A stretch of 64,000 bases of DNA from Sphingobium scionense (GTDB taxonomy: Bacteria; Pseudomonadota; Alphaproteobacteria; Sphingomonadales; Sphingomonadaceae): the NCBI RefSeq assembly GCF_014197035.1, contig NZ_JACIEU010000001.1, forward strand, positions 124,001 to 188,000. Reading direction: 5' to 3'. A model generated the notes under the pieces. That model was not told the origin of the DNA, ran no database searches, and saw nothing but the letters and a program-made list of their open reading frames with translations. The position numbers and the translations under genes were made by a program. Below are positions 17,070 to 26,222 of the stretch, one piece after another; the first letter of the stretch is position 1; each line of letters opens with the position of its first letter.

Positions 17070-20000
17070 ATGACGAGAGAAAGAGGAAAGACGCTTTTCG
17101 CCTTAACCAGTGCCCTAACAAGTGCGAGTCTTTGGGCGCTGACGGCCGGCATGGCACAGGCCCAGTCCACCACCGACGCCGCCCCGCAGGCCGATGAACC
17201 GGCCGCTGCGGAAATCGTCGTCATCGGTTCGCAGATCAAGGGCGCGAATACCGCCGGCGCCCTGCCGGTCAGCCTCATCGGCGAAGAGCAAATCGAAGCC
17301 GTTGCCGCGGTGTCGGGCGCCGACCTCTATCGTTCCATCCCGCAACTGGGCGGCGTCACCTTCAACGAACAGGTGCTGGGCGGCGGCAATGCCAACGCTG
17401 CACGCGGCGACGTATCGACCGTTTCGCTGCGCGGCCTGGGTCAGGGCAATACGCTGCTGCTGATCAACGGCCGCCGCACCGTGCTGCACCCAACGTCGCA
17501 GGCGATCACCGGCGTCGTCGATTCCGGCGTCCCCACCTTCGGCTACAATGCCAACACCATTCCCGTCGGCAATATCGCGCGCGTCGAAGTGCTTCGCGAT
17601 GGCGCCGCCGCCCTCTATGGTTCGGACGCCGTCGCCGGCGTGGTCAACAACGTGCTCCAGTCCGATTACAAGGGCGCCAAGTTCGACGTCCAATATGGCG
17701 GCGCGGAAGGCACCAATCTGCGCGAATTTGCCGCCAATGGCCTGGTCGGATTCGATTTCGCCGAAGGCCGCGGCAATATCTCGATCTTCGCCGGCTATGC
17801 GCAAAAGTCGAAACTCTATCTCAGCGACCAGGATTATACCGCCAGCGTCGACCGGCGCGACTATGTGGCCGGCACCCCCTTTGCCAATGTGGCGGCGTGG
17901 AACGGCACCAGCACCAGCACGCCATGGGGCACGTTCCGCGTCGTTCGCCCCGGCGGCGGCGCCAATTTCCTCAATCGCACGCTCACCAGCAACGGCACTG
18001 CCTTCACCAACAGTTCCGGCCAGTTCCACATCCAGCCCAGCGCCAATGCCGGTTGCCGGATCGCATCGGGCACGCCCGATACCTGCTATGATGACGGCAA
18101 TGGCGCGACGGAAATGTCGGGCGCGGATTCCAACCTGCGCTTCAATTCGCCCGCCACCTTCGACGACCTGACGGTCCAGCCGTCGGTAAAGCGCATCAAC
18201 GTCTTCTCCTATCTCAACTATGAGCTTTCCGATTCCCTCTCCTTCTTCGGCGAGGTCGGCTTCTATCGCGGCAAGACCAGTTCGACGATCGGCGCCCCCG
18301 GTTCGCTCGCCAATATTCCGATCACCGTGGCGGCCAATGCCTATTGGAACCCTCTCGGCCCGGTCGGATCGCCCAACCGCCTCCCCGGCCTCGACCTTTC
18401 GGTGGTGCCGGCCGAAGGGCTGCCGGTCCAGATCACGTCGCTCAGCTATGTCGATGTGGGATCGCGCAAGGTCGACGTGACCAATTACCAATATCGTTTC
18501 CTGGGCGGCCTGCGCGGCAATATCGGCGATTTCGACTGGGAATCCGCCGGCCTCTACACCTGGGCCACGGCCAAGGACACGCAGGAGAATTTCTCCAACA
18601 CGCTGCTGCAGCAGGCGATCAACAAGACCACGCCCGACGCCTATAATCCGTTCAATGGCGGCTGCGTCGCCACGCCCTCGATCGGTGACTGCACCCCCAA
18701 CAGCCAGTCCACGATCGACAGTTTCATGATCGAGGCGACCCGCAAGACCCGCACCTCGCTGGCATTGTGGGATTTCAAGGTGTCGAACGCCAATCTGCTG
18801 GGCCTGTGGGCCGACAACAGCATCGGCGTCGCGGCCGGCATCGAATGGCGGCGCGAGACCTATCATGACAATCGATCCACCTATCAGGGCGGCATTGCCG
18901 GGGTCGACACCACCTATACCGACGCGGTCACGGGCGTCTTCTATGGCTCCGACCTTGGCGGCGCCAGCCCCAGCCCCGACGTACGCGGCAAGCGCAACGT
19001 GAAGTCGGCCTATGCCGAACTCGCCATTCCGATCTTCAGCCCGGAAATGGAAATCCCCATGTTCCGTCGCCTGAATTTCCAGATTGCCGGCCGCTATGAG
19101 GATTATAGCGACGTCGGATCCGTGGCGAAGCCCAAGGTCGCGGGATCATGGGAATTGCTGGAGGGCATGATGCTGCGCGGCTCCTGGTCGCAGGGCTTCC
19201 GTGCGCCGAACCTGGAGGTCATCAACACCTCCACGCTCGACCGCGTCAATGGCGGCTTCGATTATGTGCTGTGCGACGCCGATGTCCGCTCCGGGCGCGC
19301 GACCAATTTCTCCAGCGCGGTCTGCAACGTGTCGGTGCTGCGTCGCAGCGGCGGCAACCCGAACCTGAAGCCCGAGGAATCGACCAGCTGGAGCTTCGGC
19401 GCAGTCCTGTCGCCGAAACTGGGCGATGGCCTCGGCAAGGTCACCTTCACCGTCGACCGCTGGAAGATCCAGCAGAAGAATGTCGTGGGCCTGCTCGACT
19501 ATCAGAATGCGCTCAACCTCGACTATCTGCTGCGCACCCAGGGCAGCAGCAACCCCAACGTCATCCGCCGCGATCCGACGGCGGACGATATCGCCCGCGT
19601 CGCCGGCACCGGCCTCGCGCCGGTCGGCGAACTGCTCTACGTCGTCGCCAATTTCCAGAATCTGCTGCCGGTCACCGTTCAGGGGATCGACTTCAATCTG
19701 GACTATTTCCTGCCCACGACGTCGGTCGGCACCTTCTCGCTCAACGTGAATGCCTCGCGCCTGATCAGCTATTATGTCGATGCCCCGGCGGGCGTGCAGC
19801 AGGTGATTGCGGGACAGGCCGCCGGCGAGATCAATGCCGGCGTGCCGATCCAGGGCGGCGGCGACGTGATCGGCCGCGATGGCCAGCCGCGCTGGCGGCT
19901 TTCGGCGACCTTCGACTGGTCGCTTGGCCCGTGGAAGATCGGCGCCTTCACCCAATATATCGACAGCGTCTATGAAAATGCGGTGCGCGATGCCGCCGCC

Positions 20001-20210
20001 AATCCCTGGACGGTGAAGGGTCAGACGACGGTCAATCTCTACGGCCAATATACGTTCAAGAATGACGGGCCATTGAACGGCACCACCGTTCAGATCGGCG
20101 CGCGCAACATCTTCGACAAGGATCCGCCACTTTCGTCTGGCGGCTATCTGTCCAGCCTCTACCAGCCGCAGGCGCGCTACTGGTACACCAGCCTGAAGAA
20201 GGTCTTCTAA
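17070..20210 (+). CDS. TonB-dependent outer-membrane receptor
   Basis: A 1046-residue protein from ATG 17070, preceded by AGGGGA. The signal peptide is residues 1-32 ('LWALTAGMAQAQ'). A short TonB-box-like stretch ('EIVVIGSQIKG') is followed by the plug domain ('SLRGLGQGNTLLLINGRRT' and 'VEVLRDGAAALYGSDAVAGV'). The rest is a 22-strand beta-barrel pattern with alternating aromatic residues and the usual C-terminal Phe ('YTSLKKVF'). No extra N-terminal signalling domain is present. It imports a large substrate across the outer membrane; the flanking peptidase-like genes point to a peptide or glutamyl compound rather than iron, but this is inference. A strong terminator follows at 20224. Confidence 0.93.
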   Translation: MTRERGKTLFALTSALTSASLWALTAGMAQAQSTTDAAPQADEPAAAEIVVIGSQIKGANTAGALPVSLIGEEQIEAVAAVSGADLYRSIPQLGGVTFNEQVLGGGNANAARGDVSTVSLRGLGQGNTLLLINGRRTVLHPTSQAITGVVDSGVPTFGYNANTIPVGNIARVEVLRDGAAALYGSDAVAGVVNNVLQSDYKGAKFDVQYGGAEGTNLREFAANGLVGFDFAEGRGNISIFAGYAQKSKLYLSDQDYTASVDRRDYVAGTPFANVAAWNGTSTSTPWGTFRVVRPGGGANFLNRTLTSNGTAFTNSSGQFHIQPSANAGCRIASGTPDTCYDDGNGATEMSGADSNLRFNSPATFDDLTVQPSVKRINVFSYLNYELSDSLSFFGEVGFYRGKTSSTIGAPGSLANIPITVAANAYWNPLGPVGSPNRLPGLDLSVVPAEGLPVQITSLSYVDVGSRKVDVTNYQYRFLGGLRGNIGDFDWESAGLYTWATAKDTQENFSNTLLQQAINKTTPDAYNPFNGGCVATPSIGDCTPNSQSTIDSFMIEATRKTRTSLALWDFKVSNANLLGLWADNSIGVAAGIEWRRETYHDNRSTYQGGIAGVDTTYTDAVTGVFYGSDLGGASPSPDVRGKRNVKSAYAELAIPIFSPEMEIPMFRRLNFQIAGRYEDYSDVGSVAKPKVAGSWELLEGMMLRGSWSQGFRAPNLEVINTSTLDRVNGGFDYVLCDADVRSGRATNFSSAVCNVSVLRRSGGNPNLKPEESTSWSFGAVLSPKLGDGLGKVTFTVDRWKIQQKNVVGLLDYQNALNLDYLLRTQGSSNPNVIRRDPTADDIARVAGTGLAPVGELLYVVANFQNLLPVTVQGIDFNLDYFLPTTSVGTFSLNVNASRLISYYVDAPAGVQQVIAGQAAGEINAGVPIQGGGDVIGRDGQPRWRLSATFDWSLGPWKIGAFTQYIDSVYENAVRDAAANPWTVKGQTTVNLYGQYTFKNDGPLNGTTVQIGARNIFDKDPPLSSGGYLSSLYQPQARYWYTSLKKVF

Positions 20211-20223
20211 AGGCTTGCAAGAC

Positions 20224-20262
20224 ATGGGCACGGCGCGATGTTGCCGTGCCCATTTTCTCCTT
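20224..20262 (+). terminator. Rho-independent terminator after TonB receptor gene
   Basis: A perfect 11-bp stem (ATGGGCACGGC at 20224-20234 with GCCGTGCCCAT at 20243-20253), an 8-nt loop and a following T-rich tract (TTTCTCCTTTTC). It starts 14 nt after the receptor stop codon and lies before the next gene's start, so read-through would be needed to co-transcribe the second gamma-glutamyltransferase. Confidence 0.88.
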
Positions 20263-20290
20263 TTCCTTTCCCCTGCAAGGTCGCCCCGCC

Positions 20291-22156
20291 ATGTCCGATA
20301 CGCCCCCATCCTTCCTGGATCGCCGTGAGATGCTGGCCGCCGGCCTTGCCGGCATGGCGCTCTCCACCCTGCCCGGCCGCGCCCTGGCCCAATCAGGCGC
20401 GCGCGCGCCCGACGCACCCCGCACCGGCAGCGCCAGCGTCGCCGCGCACCGGGTCGAAGTGCCCATGCCGCATGGCGGCGTGACCGCCGGCCATCCGCTG
20501 GCGGCCATGGCCGGCACCCGCATGCTGATGCAGGGCGGCACCGCGGCGGATGCCGTGGTCGCGGCGATGGCGGTCATGAACGTGGTCGAACCCTGGGCGT
20601 CGAGCGCGGGCGGCAACGGCTTTGCCACCTGCCTTGATCGCAAGACGGGCAAGGTCCAGTCATTGGCCTTCACCGGCGGCGCCCCGCGCCTGCTCGATCC
20701 CGATGGCGATCCCAAGGCGCTGGACCATGGCCCCAAGGCGCTGACCGTCCCGGGCGCGTTTGGCGGCTGGATCGCCCTGGCCCGCCGGTTCGGCAAATTG
20801 CCGCTCTCGACTCTGCTCGAACCGGCGATCGGCTATGCCCGCGACGGCCATCCGCTCGACGCCTCCATCGCGATGTTCATCACGCGCGCGCAAAAGACGC
20901 TGGCGCTCTATCCGACCAGCGCGGCAATCTTCCTGCCCGGTGGCCAGCCGCCGGCGCCACGCTCCATCTTCCGCAATCCCGATCTCGCCCGCAGCTTTCA
21001 GGCCCTTGCCGACGCGGAAAGCCAGGCGCTCAAGGGTGGCGCCGATCGGGATCGCGCCTTGCAGGCGGCGCACGACTATTTCTACACCTGCCCGATCGCG
21101 CAGGAATTTGCCCGCTTCTCGACGGAGACGGGCGGCTGGCTGCGGCTCGATGACCTCAAGGCCTATCGGCCGCGCTGGGACGATCCGGTCACGACCAATT
21201 ATCGCGGGCTGGACGTCTATTGCAGCCCGCTCACCTCGCGCACGGGGCTGGAATTATGCGAACAGCTCAATCTGGTGGAGGGATTCGACCTCGCCGCGCT
21301 GCCGGCCGACGATCCGCTCTTCACCCATTATCTGATCGAGGCGATCAAGGTCGCGAAGGCCGATGTCTATAAATATGCCGCCGATCCCAAATTCGCGCAG
21401 ACACCGGTCGAGGGGCTGCTGTCCAAGCGGTTCGCGGCGCAACGGCGCACGCTGATCGACGCGGCCCGCGCCGGCCTCTACCCCGAGGGCGGCAATGCCG
21501 CTGCCTTCGACCGGTCCGCGCTGGAGCCGGCACGGCAGGACTTCGCGCATCAGGGCGACGATCACACGCGCGGCGGCGACACCACCAGCCTGTCGGCGGT
21601 CGATGCCGACGGCAATGCCATCGCGGTCACGACGACGGTCGGCGGCGGCTTCGGCACCTTCCTGGTGATGGGCAATACCGGCATCCTGTTCAACAACGGC
21701 CTGCGCCTGGGCTCGTCCGCTCCCTATGCCGGCCATCCCAACAAGGTCGCGCCGGGCAAGGTCGCCCTGCTCGGCAATGGCCCGACCATCGTCCTCGACA
21801 AGGGACGGCTGAAACTGGTCTTCGGTTCACCCGGCGGCGAGACGATCGGCCAGACCCAGTTCCAGTTCCTGGTCAATGTCGTCGATCGCGGCCTGCCGAT
21901 CCAGGCCGCGATCGAAGCGCCCCGCTTCGCGCTCGACGCCGATCCCAATTTCTACAAGCCCGGCGCCGCCATCACCGTGCAGGCCGAGCGGCGCTTTCCC
22001 GATGCCACGATCCAGCGCCTGACCGCGATGGGGCACAAGATCGAACGGGTCGGCCCCTATGCGATCGGCAGCGTGCAGGGCATATTGGCCGACGCATCGG
22101 GCGCCCGCATGGCTGGCGCCGACCCCCGACGGATGGGCTATGCCGTGGGCTATTGA
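20291..22156 (+). CDS. Second gamma-glutamyltransferase family protein, Tat-exported
   Basis: A 621-residue protein starting at ATG 20291; the in-frame ATG at 20246 lies on top of the terminator and is not likely. The N terminus 'DRREMLAAGLAGMALSTLPG' is a twin-arginine signal. Family marks are 'GGTAADAVVAAMAVMNVVEP' early, the nucleophile region 'GGDTTSLSAVDADGN' around residue 430, and a 'GSPGGETIGQTQFQ' loop. It is only distantly similar to the paralogue at 14733, so the two probably differ in substrate. It converges with the oxidoreductase gene and overlaps it by seven bases. It is probably part of the same uptake/degradation function as the receptor. Confidence 0.88.
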   Translation: MSDTPPSFLDRREMLAAGLAGMALSTLPGRALAQSGARAPDAPRTGSASVAAHRVEVPMPHGGVTAGHPLAAMAGTRMLMQGGTAADAVVAAMAVMNVVEPWASSAGGNGFATCLDRKTGKVQSLAFTGGAPRLLDPDGDPKALDHGPKALTVPGAFGGWIALARRFGKLPLSTLLEPAIGYARDGHPLDASIAMFITRAQKTLALYPTSAAIFLPGGQPPAPRSIFRNPDLARSFQALADAESQALKGGADRDRALQAAHDYFYTCPIAQEFARFSTETGGWLRLDDLKAYRPRWDDPVTTNYRGLDVYCSPLTSRTGLELCEQLNLVEGFDLAALPADDPLFTHYLIEAIKVAKADVYKYAADPKFAQTPVEGLLSKRFAAQRRTLIDAARAGLYPEGGNAAAFDRSALEPARQDFAHQGDDHTRGGDTTSLSAVDADGNAIAVTTTVGGGFGTFLVMGNTGILFNNGLRLGSSAPYAGHPNKVAPGKVALLGNGPTIVLDKGRLKLVFGSPGGETIGQTQFQFLVNVVDRGLPIQAAIEAPRFALDADPNFYKPGAAITVQAERRFPDATIQRLTAMGHKIERVGPYAIGSVQGILADASGARMAGADPRRMGYAVGY

Positions 22157-23304
22157 ACGAGCGCATCCCCTTCTGTCGGCAAGGTCGTCCATTTTTCATC
22201 GCCCCCGGCGTTGGCGATGACCGTCTCGACGAAGCCCATGGTTTGCAGGCCGTCCCCGACCGACGGGAACCAGGCTTCACCGCCCCGGATGCGCGTGGCG
22301 AAGGCGCGGTAGAGATTGGCGAACGCCTCGATATAGCCTTCGGGATGGCCGCTGGGCGTGCGCAGCAGCGGCAGGGTCGTGGGCAGCAGGCCGGGGCCGG
22401 CCGCCCGCAGGATTTCGGCGGGCCGATCCAGCCAGCGCAGGGTCAGCGTATTCGGCTCCATCTGCGCCCATTCCAGCCCGCCATGTTCGCCATGGATGCG
22501 CAGCTTCAGGCCATTTTCGTCGCCCGCCGCGACCTGCGTCGCCTTGAGGATGCCGCGCGCGCCATTGTCGAGGCGCAGCAGGACATTGACGTCGTCGTCG
22601 AGCCGCCGTCCCTCGACATGGATGCTGAGATCGGCGCAGATTTCGCTGACGCGCAGGCCCGACACATGTTCGACCAGGTGAAAGGCATGGGTGCCGATAT
22701 CGCCCAGGCAGCCGCCCAGGCCGGCACGGGCCGGATCGGTGCGCCATTCGGCCTGTTTGTTGCCATCACGGTCGATCGCCTGGCTGAGCCAGCCCTGCGA
22801 ATATTCGACCTGCACCAGCCTGATCTTGCCGAGGTCGCCGCGCGCGACACGCGCCCGCGCCTCTTCCACCAGCGGATAGCCGCTATAGGTGAAGGCGAGG
22901 CCGAAATGCCGGCCCGAGCGCTCGGCGGCAGCGGCGATCTGGCGCGCCTCGGCCAGATCGAGCGCCATCGGCTTTTCGCAGAAGACATGGAAACCCGCGT
23001 CGAGCGCGGCGATCGCCATCGGCGCGTGGAGATGATTGGGCGTCACGATCGACAGGGCATCGATCCGCTCGTCCGCTGGCAGCACCTGTTCGCCCGCCAG
23101 CAACGCATCGAGCGAATCATAGGTGCGCGCCGGGTCGATTCCCAGCGCCTCCCCCGAACGCCGGTTGCGATCCGTGTCGCCGCTGAAGGCGCCGGCCACC
23201 AGCCGCCAATCGCCGTCCAGCGCCGCGGCAGCGCGGTGGATCGCCCCGATAAAGGCGCCTTCGCCACCGCCGACCATACCCAGACGCAACGCTTTTCCTG
23301 TCAT
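22150..23304 (-). CDS. Gfo/Idh/MocA-family NAD(P)-dependent oxidoreductase
   Basis: A 384-residue protein. The N-terminal Rossmann motif is '[15 protein letters not shown]', followed by '[19 protein letters not shown]' and '[12 protein letters not shown]', the family's conserved EKP lysine motif. The C-terminal half contains '[16 protein letters not shown]', typical of the sugar-substrate domain. ATG 23304 is preferred over 23310 because AGAGGG lies six bases upstream of it. These enzymes oxidise sugars, inositols or 3-keto sugars. It is transcribed away from the glycoside cluster through a shared promoter region with a LacI-type palindrome, so it is likely part of the same regulon. Confidence 0.88.
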   Translation of the reverse strand: MTGKALRLGMVGGGEGAFIGAIHRAAAALDGDWRLVAGAFSGDTDRNRRSGEALGIDPARTYDSLDALLAGEQVLPADERIDALSIVTPNHLHAPMAIAALDAGFHVFCEKPMALDLAEARQIAAAAERSGRHFGLAFTYSGYPLVEEARARVARGDLGKIRLVQVEYSQGWLSQAIDRDGNKQAEWRTDPARAGLGGCLGDIGTHAFHLVEHVSGLRVSEICADLSIHVEGRRLDDDVNVLLRLDNGARGILKATQVAAGDENGLKLRIHGEHGGLEWAQMEPNTLTLRWLDRPAEILRAAGPGLLPTTLPLLRTPSGHPEGYIEAFANLYRAFATRIRGGEAWFPSVGDGLQTMGFVETVIANAGGDEKWTTLPTEGDALVQ

Positions 23305-23376
23305 CCTCATCCCTCTTTCCCATTAGTCGACAGACCGTTCATTCTGCCTCTTGATCTTCCGATCATATTGGAACAG

Positions 23377-23388
23377 TTTACCGGTAAA
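23377..23388. promoter_or_regulatory. Candidate LacI-family operator
   Basis: TTTACCGGTAAA is a perfect 12-bp palindrome with the central CG that is typical of LacI-family operators. It sits in the 115-nt divergent promoter region between the oxidoreductase gene and the cytochrome gene. A LacI-type regulator is encoded in the same cluster at 31207, which makes it the natural candidate to bind here. No other copy was noticed in the window. Binding is inferred. Confidence 0.6.
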
Positions 23389-23419
23389 TAACACCAATAG
23401 ACAAGACGGAGAGTCGAGG

Positions 23420-23800
23420 GTGCAAAGGGTAATGGGCTTCGGCCTGGTAGCGCTCGCAATGAGCGCAGTGATGATCCCCGCCATGTCGAGCCAGGCGCAG
23501 ACCGCGCCAGCCGCGCCCCCGGCCTTCAATGCCTGCCGCGCCTGTCACAGCGTGCAGCCCGGCGGCAAGAGCGGCCTTGGCCCCAATCTGGTCGGCGTCG
23601 TCGGCCGCACCGCCGGCACCTTGGCCGGCTTCAACTATTCTCCCGCGCTCAAGGCGTCGAAGCTGAAATGGGACGAGAAGGCGCTGGACGACTATCTCGC
23701 CGCGCCGACCAAGAAGGTGCCCGGCAGCCGCATGCCCATCTCCACGCCCGATCCGGCCAAGCGCGCCGCGATCATCACTTATCTCAAGAGCGTGAAATGA
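23420..23800 (+). CDS. Class I c-type cytochrome, exported
   Basis: A 126-residue protein with a signal peptide ('VALAMSAVMIPAMSSQAQ'), one haem-binding motif 'CRACH', and a distal methionine in 'GSRMPI'. I choose GTG 23420, preceded by GGAGAG, because it gives a basic N terminus (MQRVMGF) before the hydrophobic stretch; ATG 23432 is possible. The likely role is electron acceptor for the periplasmic GMC-type sugar dehydrogenase encoded downstream, as cytochromes c are in known glucoside 3-dehydrogenase systems. It overlaps the next gene by four bases and is the first gene of the plus-strand operon. Confidence 0.88.
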   Translation: MQRVMGFGLVALAMSAVMIPAMSSQAQTAPAAPPAFNACRACHSVQPGGKSGLGPNLVGVVGRTAGTLAGFNYSPALKASKLKWDEKALDDYLAAPTKKVPGSRMPISTPDPAKRAAIITYLKSVK

Positions 23801-24861
23801 CGGTGGCGAAGGGCGCGATGCGCGGCCCGGCCATCTTCCTGGCGCAGTTCATGGGCGATGCCGCTCCGTTCGACAATCTGGACAATGCCGCGCGCTGGAT
23901 GGCGCAGGCGGGCTATAAGGGCATTCAGGTGCCCAGCAACGACCCGCGCTGCATGGACCTCAAGCTAGCGGCGGAAAGCCAGGATTATTGCGACGACCTA
24001 ATCGGTCGCTGCCGCGAGGCCGGGGTCGAGATTTCGGAGCTGTCGACCCATTTGCAGGGGCAGCTGGTCGCGGTCCACCCGGCCTATGATGCCGCCTTCG
24101 ATGCTTTTGCACCGGCCGAGCTGCGCGGCAAGCCGGCCGAGCGGCAGGCCTGGGCGGTCGAGCAACTGAAGCTGGCGGCGGTGGCCAGTCGGCGACTGGG
24201 GCTGAAGGCGCATGCGACCTTCTCCGGCGCGCTGGCCTGGCCGTTCGTCTATCCCTGGCCCCAGCGGCCTGCGGGCCTGGTGGAAGAAGCCTTTGTCGAA
24301 CTGGGGAAGCGCTGGCGCCCGATCCTGGACGCGTTCGACGAACAGGGGATCGACCTTTGCTACGAACTGCATCCGGGCGAGGATCTGCATGACGGCCTGA
24401 CCTTCGAGCGCTTCCTGGATGCGGTCGGCGGCCACAAGCGCGCCAACATCCTCTATGATCCCAGCCATTTCGTGCTGCAGGCGATGGACTATCTGCAGTT
24501 CATCGACATCTATCATGACCGCATCCGGATGTTCCACGTCAAGGATGCGGAGTTCAACCCGACCGGTCGCGCGGGCGTCTATGGCGGCTATGCCGACTGG
24601 ATCGACCGGCCCGGCCGCTTCCGTTCGCTGGGCGACGGCCAGGTCGACTTCACCGGCATATTCTCGCGCCTGACCCAATATGGCTATGACGGCTGGGCGG
24701 TGCTGGAATGGGAATGCTGTCTGAAGCATCCCGAGGATGGCGCGCGCGAAGGCGCGCCCTTTATCGAGGCGCACATGATCCGCCGGCCCGAACGGGCCTT
24801 CGACGATTTCGCAGGGGGCGGTGATCCCGCCAACAACCGGCGCTGGCTGGGGCTCAGCTGA
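23797..24861 (+). CDS. Sugar phosphate isomerase/epimerase family TIM-barrel protein
   Basis: A 354-residue protein of the AP-endonuclease-2-like TIM-barrel superfamily. Metal-ligand-type positions are visible in 'CYELHPGEDLHDG', 'ILYDPSHFVLQ' and 'MFHVKDAEF'. It has no signal peptide, unlike the two relatives further down. ATG at 23797 overlaps the cytochrome stop by four bases. In related clusters such proteins isomerise or dehydrate 3-keto sugars or open glycosidic bonds by elimination; the precise reaction here is unknown. It is followed 68 nt later by the MFS transporter gene. Confidence 0.85.
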   Translation: MTVAKGAMRGPAIFLAQFMGDAAPFDNLDNAARWMAQAGYKGIQVPSNDPRCMDLKLAAESQDYCDDLIGRCREAGVEISELSTHLQGQLVAVHPAYDAAFDAFAPAELRGKPAERQAWAVEQLKLAAVASRRLGLKAHATFSGALAWPFVYPWPQRPAGLVEEAFVELGKRWRPILDAFDEQGIDLCYELHPGEDLHDGLTFERFLDAVGGHKRANILYDPSHFVLQAMDYLQFIDIYHDRIRMFHVKDAEFNPTGRAGVYGGYADWIDRPGRFRSLGDGQVDFTGIFSRLTQYGYDGWAVLEWECCLKHPEDGAREGAPFIEAHMIRRPERAFDDFAGGGDPANNRRWLGLS

Positions 24862-24929
24862 CGCCGCAACCGACGATCGACACATGTCCTGACCGGAAAG
24901 CCGGCGGGACCAAAGGGAGAGGAGCCGAT

Positions 24930-26222
24930 ATGACGGCGATTAACCGGCAGAGACTTTTCTGGCTGAGCGTTCTGGCGCTGTTCACCGCCTCGATGAGCGC
25001 ATCGCTCCGCGCGGCGGTGGCGAGCAGCCTGAAGGCGGAATGGATCGACCCTGTCGCCCCGATCGCGGCCGGCGAGATGATTGGCGCGGCGCTGGGATCG
25101 GCCTTCCTGGGCTTTTCCATCACCGTCTTCGTCGTCAGCGCCTTTCTCGACACGATCGGCATCCGCCGCGTGCTGATCGGCTGCGGCATCGCCTTCCTGA
25201 TCGGCACGACGCTGATCGTGGGTGCGGGCAGCATGGCGACCGGCATGACCATCTATCACCTCGTATGGCTGGGCATGCTGCTGTCGGGCATCGGCTGGGG
25301 CTTTGCCGAAGCGTCGATCAATCCGCTCACCGCCCGTCTCTATCCCGAGGATACGACCCATCGCCTCAACGTGCTGCACGCCTGGTATCCCGGCGGGCTG
25401 ATCGTCGGCGGACTTGCGGGCGTGTTCCTCGCCTCGGCGCTTCCCTGGCAGGCGATCATGGCGCTGGCCTATATCCCGGCCATCGGCGTCGTCCTGATCG
25501 CTGCCACCACCCGCTTCCCCGCGCCGCCTGTGACCGCAGGCAGCCAGGCGATGAAGGACATGATGCTGGAAGTGGTCCGCCGCCCCAGCTTCTTCATCTG
25601 GTTCGGCGCGATGTTCCTGACCGCCTCGTCCGAACTGGCACCGGGCCAGTGGCTCGACGTCGCGCTCAGCAACCGGGTCGGCATGCGCGGCATCCTGCTT
25701 TTGGTCTATGTCAGCGCGCTGATGTTCGTGTTCCGCCATTTTGCCGGGCGGATCGCCGGCCGCCTGTCCAATCCCGGCCTGCTCTGGGTATCGAGCCTGC
25801 TCGCCGCGATCGGCCTGTTCATGCTGTCGCAGGCGCAGTCGCCCGCCTCCGCCATCCTCGCCTCCACCGTCTGGGGCCTGGGCGTATGCGCGATGTGGCC
25901 GACGATGCTGGCGTCGGTGGCCGAACGCTATCCGCGCGGTGATGCCTGGGCGCTGGGGCTGGTCGGTTCGGCCGGCGCGCTCGCCAGCTTCTTCGTGCTG
26001 CCGCGGCTGGGTGAGATGTTCGACCAGGCCAAGGTGGAACTGGCCGGCGGTCCCGAGGCCTTCACCCGCCTGACCGGCCCAGCGCTGCGCGCGGTGGAGG
26101 ATGCGGCGGCGTCGCAATCCTTCGCCCGCCTCGCCTTCGTGCCGCTGATCCTGCTGGTCGTGTTCGGACTGATCTGGCTGTCCGATCGACGCGCTGGTCG
26201 CCGGGCGGAGGTGGTGGCATGA
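24930..26222 (+). CDS. MFS transporter, probable sugar permease
   Basis: A 430-residue membrane protein with about twelve hydrophobic segments and MFS features: 'VSAFLDTIGIRRVLIG' (loop 2-3 region) and a central loop after helix 6. GGAGAGGAG lies just upstream of ATG 24930. Its place between isomerases and the 3-keto-glycoside hydrolase suggests import of the keto sugar or monosaccharide product into the cytosol. The stop overlaps the next gene by four bases. Confidence 0.85.
   Translation: MTAINRQRLFWLSVLALFTASMSASLRAAVASSLKAEWIDPVAPIAAGEMIGAALGSAFLGFSITVFVVSAFLDTIGIRRVLIGCGIAFLIGTTLIVGAGSMATGMTIYHLVWLGMLLSGIGWGFAEASINPLTARLYPEDTTHRLNVLHAWYPGGLIVGGLAGVFLASALPWQAIMALAYIPAIGVVLIAATTRFPAPPVTAGSQAMKDMMLEVVRRPSFFIWFGAMFLTASSELAPGQWLDVALSNRVGMRGILLLVYVSALMFVFRHFAGRIAGRLSNPGLLWVSSLLAAIGLFMLSQAQSPASAILASTVWGLGVCAMWPTMLASVAERYPRGDAWALGLVGSAGALASFFVLPRLGEMFDQAKVELAGGPEAFTRLTGPALRAVEDAAASQSFARLAFVPLILLVVFGLIWLSDRRAGRRAEVVA

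Noticed and set aside
17115..18866. Long minus-strand frame opposite the TonB receptor gene
   Set aside because: It is low in hydrophobic order, rich in Gly/Asp/Arg and directly antisense to the receptor barrel; it shows no domain.
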